Shown here: positions 6,027-11,063 of the stretch, piece after piece | How positions within the stretch are numbered: the first letter of the stretch is position 1 | Layout: each line of letters opens with the position of its first letter | The notes under the pieces: model-generated | The model's database searches: none | What the model was told of the DNA's origin: nothing | The model's input: only the letters and a program-made list of their open reading frames with translations | Position numbers and translations under genes: made by a program | NCBI GenBank assembly: GCA_026389415.1 | Contig: JAPLHX010000147.1 | Coordinates: 1 to 11,063, forward strand | Direction: 5' to 3' | Source of the DNA: Coprothermobacterota bacterium | GTDB lineage: Bacteria; Caldisericota; JANLFM01 | DNA length: 11,063 bases

Positions 6027-7262
6027 ATGAGCGCAAATCCAAATCCTGACCCTGGCTCCTCGCAGCCTCCGGCCGGGTCGCCGCAACAACCAACCTACAG
6101 TCAGACCCCACCACAAGGGCAACCGCCGTATTACCAAGGGCAAACACCGCCGCAGCGGCAGGCACCACCTCCGCGCCATTCCCACCGCCCGGATTTCGTG
6201 CTGCCCCTACTGCTGATCGCCGTTGGCGTGTTGTTCCTGTTGAACCAATTTGGCTACAACATTAACTGGGCGATTGTCTGGCCGATTCTGCTGATCGTGC
6301 TCGGTGTGGGTATTATTTTTAGCCGTGGGCGCACACCCGGCTGGGTAGTGGCCATCCTGGTGATTGTAATCATCGCAGCCGTCGTCTTCACTGTATTGCC
6401 CAATGTAATCCCCGGCTTTCCCAACTTTTTCGGCGGATCGTCGATGCAATTAGGTGAACTTACCACCAACACTGTTCGCGCCAGCCAAACGGATCTTGGT
6501 AGTGCTAAGACCTTACGCGTGCAGATGGATGGCTCCATTGGTTCCTTCGCCCTCCGCCAGGATGCTACGCTGGGCAGCACCGCCGTGCAATTGGTGACCA
6601 CCAGCAACATCAAGGATTTGGCTGCGCCCACCTTGGCTTCAAGCGGTAGCGCCTACCAGGTGTCAATACCTGCCCAACCTTGGAATTGGCTGATCGGTTG
6701 GACAATGAACTGGAACAATGTACGCCTGGATCGCGACCTGGCCATCAACAGTACCTTGCCGCTCGACCTGCAACTGGGTGTGACATCAGGTAAGGTAGTG
6801 TTGGACACGAGTGCCAACCCGATCGATCGGCTACAACTGAAGATGACCTCCGGCGAACTGAATTTGAACGCAGGCACCAAAGCTTCTCTTCTGTCACCCG
6901 ACCTCGTCTTTGACTTCACCAGCGGCGTCGCCAATGCCTCGAACTTGGGCTTCACCAACTTCGCCAGTCTGGACATCGGCTTCACGTCCGGCAGCGGCCG
7001 TTTTGCATTGCAGGGGCTCACGGCCGGTTTGCACCGAGCTTCTGTGCACATTACTTCTGGCGACATCCGGTTGTTGGTTCCGCAGAGAATTGGCTACCGC
7101 GTCACCACGCACCGCACATCCGGTTCGATTCAGGTGGACGGTCGTTCCTATTCGGACGAAAATTACGAATCGCCCAACTATGCCTCCGCGGTCATCAAGC
7201 TGGATCTGGACCTGAGGGTCACTAGCGGCAGCGTCTCCGTCGATCTGACCGACACCTTTTAG
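6027..7262 (+). CDS. LiaF-like membrane protein with TSG-repeat beta domain
   Basis: 411 residues in three parts. Residues 1-55 are a soluble Pro/Gln-rich head (PPQGQPPYYQGQTPPQ region), probably disordered and cytoplasmic. Residues 57-128 hold three hydrophobic helices (57-73, 81-98, 105-127) with a short loop RGRTPGW; the first pair resembles the LiaI-LiaF-like transmembrane region. Residues 140-411 form a beta-rich domain that would be extracytoplasmic if the head is inside. It carries seven TSG motifs at 253, 274, 298, 320, 343, 364 and 399, spaced mostly 21-24 residues apart, each followed by alternating hydrophobic residues. This is the pattern of DUF4097/toastrack-type sheets found in LiaF and PspC-like envelope-stress proteins. 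A sensing or scaffold role in the envelope is inferred. The start has a good ribosome binding site (GGGAGAG, 6012-6018). No two-component genes are adjacent. Confidence 0.8.
   Translation: MSANPNPDPGSSQPPAGSPQQPTYSQTPPQGQPPYYQGQTPPQRQAPPPRHSHRPDFVLPLLLIAVGVLFLLNQFGYNINWAIVWPILLIVLGVGIIFSRGRTPGWVVAILVIVIIAAVVFTVLPNVIPGFPNFFGGSSMQLGELTTNTVRASQTDLGSAKTLRVQMDGSIGSFALRQDATLGSTAVQLVTTSNIKDLAAPTLASSGSAYQVSIPAQPWNWLIGWTMNWNNVRLDRDLAINSTLPLDLQLGVTSGKVVLDTSANPIDRLQLKMTSGELNLNAGTKASLLSPDLVFDFTSGVANASNLGFTNFASLDIGFTSGSGRFALQGLTAGLHRASVHITSGDIRLLVPQRIGYRVTTHRTSGSIQVDGRSYSDENYESPNYASAVIKLDLDLRVTSGSVSVDLTDTF
6783..7229 (+). repeat. Seven-copy TSG protein repeat within the LiaF-like gene
   Basis: Codons for TSG recur at residues 253, 274, 298, 320, 343, 364 and 399 of the protein, preceded by V, M, F, F, I, R and V. 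Spacing is 21, 24, 22, 23, 21 and 35. The DNA copies use different codons for Thr, Ser and Gly, so this is an old structural repeat (one rung or hairpin each), not a recent DNA duplication. Confidence 0.75.
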
Positions 7263-7274
7263 CGTAGACGGTTG

Positions 7275-7920
7275 GTGAGCATCCAGCTCCATTACGTGCT
7301 TGAGGTGGGTCCACAAGACCAAGCCATAAACCAAGCCCAGACCAAGGTCTTGGGAGCAGCGCAGGAATATTTGAATTGGCTGGCCGGTCACGGGGAGACG
7401 ATCCTGGACGGAAAGCCAGAGTTGGTTTGCGCAGAAGTCGTTCGCTCGCGGGAAGACAAGCGTCAGGGAAGGACATCCGCCTTTTTTCAAGCTGACGCGG
7501 AATCTGTCAGTACGGAAACCTTGGACCGTTGTCTGCGCTTATTGAACTGGTCGCGCCAAGACTTGTTGCAGATTCTGGAACCCTTGCCGCTGCAGGCGTT
7601 GGCCTGGGGGTATCTTGGTAGGAGCGATTGGACCATCAAGACGATTTTACAGCACATCGCCGGGGCGGAACGCTGGTACCTGACCAAACTTTGGCCCCAT
7701 TTGCCTGAACTGCCCCGCTCCCGTACACCGCAGGAACGGCTAGAACGGGTGCGCGCTGGCTCTGCAATTTCTAACTGCTGCACCCTCTGCCGAACGATCG
7801 ATTGTTGTGCGGGTGCCCGACAGCGCGCGCTGGAGCCTGCGCAAGGTTCTACGCAGAATGCTGTACCACGAGCGCTATCATTTGCGCAAGATCGAGGAGA
7901 TCCTGAACGGCCGGGCATAA
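7275..7920 (+). pseudogene. HicB-like/DinB-family protein, frameshifted
   Basis: The coding sequence lies in two frames. The first (from GTG 7275 or TTG 7272) gives LHYVLEVGPQD, then AAQEYLNWLAGHGE, a HicB-like stretch that seems to lack about 20 residues of the usual middle, then LLNWSRQDLL and DWTIKTILQHIAGAERWYL, the front half of a DinB four-helix bundle with one metal-ligand His. Near 7745-7755 the similarity moves to another frame and reads ALQFLTAAPS, VPDSARWSLRKVLRRMLYHE and RYHLRKIEEIL, the back half with the remaining His ligands, ending at TAA 7918-7920. A one-base gain around GGG at 7747-7749 explains the switch. DinB proteins are putative metal-dependent hydrolases or thiol transferases. 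In the unshifted frame the ORF runs on to 7982 with non-family sequence. Either a true pseudogene or a sequencing error. Confidence 0.72.
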
Positions 7921-7951
7921 ACAATCCGATAGATTGTTTCGTATGTACGAA
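7919..7951. promoter_or_regulatory. Two overlapping inverted repeats upstream of superoxide dismutase
   Basis: AAACAATC (7919-7926) and GATTGTTT (7932-7939) form a perfect 8-bp dyad around 5 bases. TTCGTA (7938-7943) and TACGAA (7946-7951) form a perfect 6-bp dyad around TG. They share two bases and end 30 bases before the dismutase start. The first could fold as an RNA hairpin ending the DinB transcript, but no U-run follows. An operator for a dimeric redox or metal regulator is therefore the better guess. No regulator is identified. Confidence 0.5.
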
Positions 7952-7981
7952 CACAACCCATCAAACGAGGAGGATGCATTG

Positions 7982-8560
7982 ATGTCGTACCAAGCAAAAG
8001 ATTATACGACCCTTGTGGGCATGGAGGGATTTTCGGAGGCCTTGCTGAAGAATCATTTTACCCTCTATAACGGCTATGTGACCAACAGCAATAAACTGCT
8101 GGAAACCCTGGCGGCGATGCTGGCAGATGGCAAGCAGTCCCTGCCCGAGTACGCGGAATTGAAGCGCCGTTTCGGTTGGGAATTCAACGGAATGCGCCTG
8201 CATGAATACTATTTCCAGAACTTGGGCGGTGATGGGACATTGGCTCCCACCTCACCCCTCGCCCAACAGTTGGTCGCCCAATTCGATTCCTACGAGGCCT
8301 GGAGGAAGGACTTCCTGGCCACCGGTGGGATGCGTGGCATCGGGTGGGCAATCCTCTACCAGGACCCATCCGACGGAAAACTGATCAACTGCTGGATCAA
8401 CGAGCACGACGGCGGCCATCCGGCGGGGGGAAACCCGATCCTGGTGATGGATGTATTCGAGCACGCCTTCATGCTGGATTACGGCACCAAACGGGCTGAC
8501 TACCTGGAAGCATTCCTGCGCAAGGTCTCTTGGACGGCGGTGGAAAAAAGACTGAAATAA
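7982..8560 (+). CDS. sod: Fe/Mn superoxide dismutase
   Basis: 192-residue cytoplasmic enzyme converting superoxide to oxygen and hydrogen peroxide. ATG 7982 follows GAGGAGG, a near-perfect ribosome binding site (7967-7973); the frame stays open back to 7934 but without such a signal. The four metal ligands can be placed: His25 (LLKNHFTLYNGYV), His74 (MRLHEYYFQNL), Asp157 and His161 (MDVFEHAFMLDYG). GIGWAILYQD (119-128) and the C-terminal RADYLEAFLRKVSW are typical. In contrast to common E. coli-type enzymes, the HxxxHH segment is replaced by HFTLYNGYV, and a His (146, in GGHPAGG) occupies about the place of the outer-sphere Gln of Mn enzymes, as in several archaeal enzymes. Metal choice (Fe, Mn or either) cannot be settled. 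Probably an independent transcript controlled by the dyads upstream. Confidence 0.93.
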   Translation: MSYQAKDYTTLVGMEGFSEALLKNHFTLYNGYVTNSNKLLETLAAMLADGKQSLPEYAELKRRFGWEFNGMRLHEYYFQNLGGDGTLAPTSPLAQQLVAQFDSYEAWRKDFLATGGMRGIGWAILYQDPSDGKLINCWINEHDGGHPAGGNPILVMDVFEHAFMLDYGTKRADYLEAFLRKVSWTAVEKRLK

Positions 8561-8830
8561 GGAGAATGACAAAATCAATGGACCGGCGCAATATGCCGGC
8601 TTTAAAAGTGAGGTAGCTCTATCGGATCGATACAGCTCCGACAGGGGAAAGGTACCCCCTAGAACCAGTGCACTCGTTAAGCAGCAATAACTCCATTTGG
8701 ATCGCACTTGACCTTCGCCCAGATTTGAATGCACACGAAGAATCCAGGCCGTATTCTACGGAATAGAAGGATTCGCGACCCATGGTCCCCATCCTGTCTA
8801 GCGGTGGCTCAGTCGAGCATCCAACACTTC
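8561..8830. other. Intergenic region after superoxide dismutase, no gene seen
   Basis: About 290 bases separate the dismutase stop from the tRNA. The first 60 contain CCGGC (8583-8587) and GCCGG (8595-8599) around 7 bases, followed by CTTTAAAA. This is a possible weak terminator. AGGGG (8643-8647) and CCCCT (8656-8660) form another small dyad. A 16-codon ORF behind AAGGAG starts at 8566 but has no family-like content. I see no larger coding sequence on either strand. Confidence 0.45.
8583..8603 (+). terminator. Possible weak terminator after superoxide dismutase
   Basis: A 5-bp GC stem (CCGGC/GCCGG) with a 7-base loop is followed by only three T residues. Position 22 bases after the stop suits a terminator; the short T-run does not. 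Confidence 0.3.
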
Positions 8831-8839
8831 TGTTACAAT
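8831..8839 (+). promoter_or_regulatory. Extended -10 promoter element of the tRNA gene
   Basis: TGT followed by TACAAT matches the extended -10 consensus TGnTATAAT at 8 of the 8 fixed positions except one in the hexamer. It places the start near 8846, about 9 bases before the mature tRNA end. No convincing -35 lies 16-18 bases upstream, which extended -10 promoters tolerate. Confidence 0.5.
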
Positions 8840-8854
8840 AACGAGAAATAGGCG

Positions 8855-8929
8855 GGGCCCATAGCTCAGCGGTAGAGCGGCCGGCTCATAACCGGTTGGT
8901 CCTTGGTTCGAATCCAGGTGGGCCCACCA
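8855..8929 (+). tRNA. tRNA with CAT anticodon (Met elongator or Ile2)
   Basis: Full cloverleaf, 75 bases with encoded CCA. The acceptor GGGCCCA pairs with TGGGCCC, the D stem GCTC with GAGC, the anticodon stem GCCGG with CCGGT around loop CTCATAA, and the T stem CTTGG with CCAGG around the TTCGAAT loop. The discriminator is A. The anticodon stem lacks the three G-C pairs of initiator tRNA, and the first acceptor pair is matched, so it is not the initiator. CAT could decode Met, or Ile AUA if the C is modified to lysidine; this cannot be decided from the gene alone. The COG1579 gene begins 13 bases downstream, so both are likely co-transcribed. Confidence 0.95.
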
Positions 8930-8942
8930 TGGATGGAGCAGC

Positions 8943-9644
8943 GTGGAATCACTGGATCGATTGTTCAAGCTTCAGACCATAGATTTGGAACTCCAAGTCA
9001 AACAAGAGCAGCTCAAGCGGTTGATGGCTGAACACCCCGATCCGGGGCTGGAGGAGGCACAAGCCTGTCTTTCGAACAAGGAAGGCGAACTCCAGCTTCT
9101 GCGGCGGGACATGAAGGATCGCGAGCTGGAGATTGAAACCTACAGCGAAAAGATACGCAAGCTAACGCGAGAGATGAACGCCGGTAGGGGGGGAGCCAAA
9201 GAACTGATGGAGAAGCAGTCCGAGCTGGATTCCCTCAAACACCGCAAAGGGGAGTTAGAGGACCGGCTTCTGGAGATGATGGAACGGATGGAAGCACTCG
9301 TGCCGGAAGTGACTGTAGTCCAGCACGACGTCCGACAACGCCAACAGGACCAATCTCTGCAACAGGACGGCCGGCAGCAGGAGATCGCTTTGCTGAAGGA
9401 CGAGATCGCTAAACTGCAGGAACGGCGGGAGCCAGCCGCGGCGAGCGTCTCGCAGGAATTCCTAGTCCAATACGAGGATGCGCGCATCCTGTTGCTGGGG
9501 AAGCTGGTGGCCCTGGTCCAGAGAGACCGCTGCGGTGGCTGCGGCATTCAATTGGCCTCTCGGATCCTCTACGTCTTGCGCACGGAAGATCCTTTGCTGC
9601 AATGCGAAAATTGCGGTCGCTACCTCTACAAAGGTTGCCCGTGA
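8943..9644 (+). CDS. COG1579 coiled-coil protein with C4 zinc ribbon
   Basis: 233 residues. It starts at GTG 8943 (ESLDRLFKLQTIDLEL is the family's usual opening) after GGAG at 8935-8938, a rather short 4-base spacing. Residues 3-165 form a long antiparallel coiled coil rich in Glu, Lys, Gln and Leu, with the conserved turn MNAGRGGAKELMEKQSEL (78-95), where family members carry (T/N)xxxxxAL-x-E. The end is a zinc ribbon: CGGCG at 197-201 and CENCGRYLY at 221-229, two CxxC pairs for one Zn. COG1579 proteins are predicted nucleic-acid binders; members have been linked to ribosome dormancy or the cell envelope in different lineages, so the role here is open. The MFS gene starts 1 base after its stop, indicating an operon. 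Confidence 0.88.
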   Translation: MESLDRLFKLQTIDLELQVKQEQLKRLMAEHPDPGLEEAQACLSNKEGELQLLRRDMKDRELEIETYSEKIRKLTREMNAGRGGAKELMEKQSELDSLKHRKGELEDRLLEMMERMEALVPEVTVVQHDVRQRQQDQSLQQDGRQQEIALLKDEIAKLQERREPAAASVSQEFLVQYEDARILLLGKLVALVQRDRCGGCGIQLASRILYVLRTEDPLLQCENCGRYLYKGCP

Positions 9645-9645
9645 C

Positions 9646-10947
9646 ATGAGTCGGGCGCCCAATCTCCTTTCCCTGCTCCGACAGCGAAACCCGTCGTTGT
9701 TGTGGCTAGGACAATTGGTCTCCTCCATCGGGGATAATTTTGAATACATTGCCCTGTTAGCCTTGGCCTATAAAATCTCCGGTGGGTCGGCGCTAGCCAC
9801 CGGGGGCACCATGGTCTCATTCACCATTCCCTTCGTGCTAGTCTCCATTTTTTCCAGCGTTTTGGTGGACCGCTGGGATCGGCGGAGAACGATGCTAGTC
9901 GCTGACATCGTGAGGGGTGTAATCATCCTGATCCCGCCTTTGTTATTTCTGTGGGGTCGGTTGGAGCTGTGGCATCTTTACCTCTATTCCGCTCTCTACG
10001 GTGCCACCACCCCCTTCTTTAACAACGCCAACGCTGCTCTGTTGCCTTCGCTGGTAAAACCGGAAGAATACCAAGCTGCGAATTCCCTGATGCAAACCTC
10101 AATCCAGATTGCCGGCATCATTGGTCTGGCCATGGGGGGGGTGGTGATTGCCACCATAGGCATCGCCAACGCCTACTTTCTCGATTCCTTCTCCTTCTTC
10201 TTTTCCGCCTTCACCATTTTCCTGATCCGAATCCCGCGGGTAATCAAGACCGCGGTAGAGCCACAGCCAGCCGGGGATAACCCATTGCCGTTCCTACGCT
10301 CCTGGTGGCAGGATTTTAAGGAAGGGCTCCACTTCTACCGGGTGGAGCGGTCGTTGTTGTGGTTGCTGCTGGTTTTCTCACTCGTGAACTTCGCTTTCGG
10401 ACCTGTCTCCTTTTTGTTGATGCCGCTGGCAGAACAAACGCTACAGGTGGGAGTAGAAGGTTTTGGATGGATTTTAAGCGTGCTCAGTGTTGGCTCTTTG
10501 CTGGGAGCGCTGTTGATGGGTAGCATCGGCGCGGTGCGCCACAGGCTGGCCTGGATTTTTCCACCGATCCTGGTCATCGGAATGATGACTATACTACTGC
10601 CGCTTGTACGGATCTTTCCCTTCAGCTTAAGCTTTGCCTTCTTCATCGGATTTTGTCTGCCAGTGGCCAACATCACTTCCAATACCATCTTTCAGGAACG
10701 AACACCGGACAACTTGCGTGGCCGCGTGTTCGGTACCCGCAACACCATCGCCCAAGGACTGACCCCGCTATCGATGATCTTAGGCGGTATCCTGGCCGAT
10801 GCCGTGGGAGTGCCTTTAACGTTCGCTCTTTGCGGCGCTTTGGCTCTGTTGGCCGTTGTTCCCGGCCTTTTCGTTCCGGCAATAAAATCGATAAACTTGA
10901 GACCCAATGCGGAAGTGAACATGCCAGTGGAAGGAGACCCCCAATGA
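9646..10947 (+). CDS. MFS transporter, MFS_3/EntS-like exporter family
   Basis: 433 residues with about 12 hydrophobic helices. The open frame reaches back to 9478 but overlaps the zinc-ribbon gene; ATG 9646, directly after that gene's TGA, matches the family's start (LLRQRNPSLLWLGQLVSSIGD). MFS motif A lies between helices 2 and 3 as LVDRWDRRRTMLVADIVRG (73-91). NNANAALLPSLVKPEEYQAANSL is the typical helix 4-5 segment of this exporter group, and a related RTPDNLRGRVFGTRN-type loop recurs in the second half. Such proteins are proton-driven exporters of drugs, siderophores or macrolides; the substrate is unknown. The C-terminal tail is short and hydrophilic. Its stop overlaps the next start (ATGA), so translation is coupled with the downstream gene. 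Confidence 0.88.
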   Translation: MSRAPNLLSLLRQRNPSLLWLGQLVSSIGDNFEYIALLALAYKISGGSALATGGTMVSFTIPFVLVSIFSSVLVDRWDRRRTMLVADIVRGVIILIPPLLFLWGRLELWHLYLYSALYGATTPFFNNANAALLPSLVKPEEYQAANSLMQTSIQIAGIIGLAMGGVVIATIGIANAYFLDSFSFFFSAFTIFLIRIPRVIKTAVEPQPAGDNPLPFLRSWWQDFKEGLHFYRVERSLLWLLLVFSLVNFAFGPVSFLLMPLAEQTLQVGVEGFGWILSVLSVGSLLGALLMGSIGAVRHRLAWIFPPILVIGMMTILLPLVRIFPFSLSFAFFIGFCLPVANITSNTIFQERTPDNLRGRVFGTRNTIAQGLTPLSMILGGILADAVGVPLTFALCGALALLAVVPGLFVPAIKSINLRPNAEVNMPVEGDPQ

Positions 10948-11063
10948 ATCGTAAGGCCTTCGGAGCCGTCATCGCCCTGTTGATCGCGGGGGCGATCGTC
11001 GCCCTATTCTTTCTTCTGCGTCCTTTCTTCGCCGGAGAGAATATCCTCAATCCGGTATTGCTG
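10944..11063 (+). CDS. Start of a signal-anchored protein (truncated by window)
   Basis: Only 40 codons are present. ATG 10944 overlaps the MFS stop as ATGA and has a good ribosome binding site, AAGGAG at 10931-10936. The product starts with MNRK and a 22-residue hydrophobic run (about 6-29, GAVIALLIAGAIVALFFLLR), so it is a membrane-anchored or secreted protein. No cleavage site or lipobox Cys is visible. Its function cannot be judged. Coupling to the exporter suggests a joint role, for example a periplasmic or cell-surface partner. Confidence 0.75.
   Translation, partial: MNRKAFGAVIALLIAGAIVALFFLLRPFFAGENILNPVLL

Noticed and set aside
6254..6631. Long minus-strand open frames across the LiaF-like gene (also 6653-7066 and 6894-7490).
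   Set aside because: They lie wholly opposite a well-supported gene, have no family-like motifs or ribosome binding sites, and reflect codon bias.
8566..8616. 16-codon ORF with AAGGAG directly after superoxide dismutase.
   Set aside because: Too short and compositionally arbitrary, and its region also forms the candidate terminator hairpin; chance occurrence is likely.
8643..8660. AGGGG/CCCCT dyad and other small dyads between the dismutase and the tRNA as a possible riboswitch or T-box.
   Set aside because: Stems are five bases and isolated; no conserved T-box or riboswitch core motifs are visible.
8252..8734. 160-codon minus-strand open frame opposite the superoxide dismutase.
   Set aside because: Antisense to a confident gene; its translation contains no recognisable domain, and only a short part lies outside the dismutase.

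Overview
The window looks like chromosomal DNA from a free-living, aerobic or aerotolerant bacterium of moderately high GC. My best guess is a Chloroflexota-like lineage. This rests on the style of the proteins (LiaF-like protein with a Pro/Gln-rich head, HicB-like/DinB fusion, MFS_3 exporter, COG1579 protein downstream of a tRNA), not on a marker gene, so it is tentative. There are no CRISPR arrays, rRNAs or recognisable transposases.

Left part (1-2108): a single-domain MGMT-like DNA alkyl-repair protein (154-540) and a RimJ/RimL-type GNAT acetyltransferase (581-1114) lie on the plus strand. They are followed by a 30-codon ORF resembling the first residues of a flavin reductase-like protein (1116-1208). 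A membrane-anchored SAM methyltransferase runs the other way (2108-1302).

Middle part (2160-4813) is a gene-decay zone. A GH3-superfamily adenylating-enzyme-like gene has intact later motifs but a corrupted nucleotide-binding loop, and it breaks off near 3160. It continues, in another frame, into the last ~50 codons of a serine beta-lactamase-like hydrolase (to 3315). Next come a small four-helix membrane protein (minus strand), a near-perfect 22-bp palindrome (4014-4035) before a short ORF with a good ribosome binding site (4087-4296), and the orphaned C-terminus of a SAM methyltransferase (about 4506-4727).

Right part (4814-11063) is mostly intact. A DUF362 protein with two [4Fe-4S] clusters (minus) diverges from a membrane protein with a LiaF-like helical region and a C-terminal sheet domain carrying seven TSG motifs. 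A frameshifted DinB-family gene and an Fe/Mn superoxide dismutase follow; the dismutase is preceded by two overlapping inverted repeats. A CAT-anticodon tRNA with its own extended -10 promoter sits 13 bases before a COG1579 coiled-coil/zinc-ribbon gene. That gene is tightly coupled to an MFS exporter and to the start of a signal-anchored protein cut by the window edge.

Functionally the intact genes are housekeeping or stress-related: DNA repair, oxidative stress, envelope and efflux. I do not see a convincing new defence or biosynthetic system. The most notable items are the GH3/serine-hydrolase chimera, the cluster of broken genes, the TSG-repeat membrane protein and the palindromes before the dismutase and the 4087 ORF.
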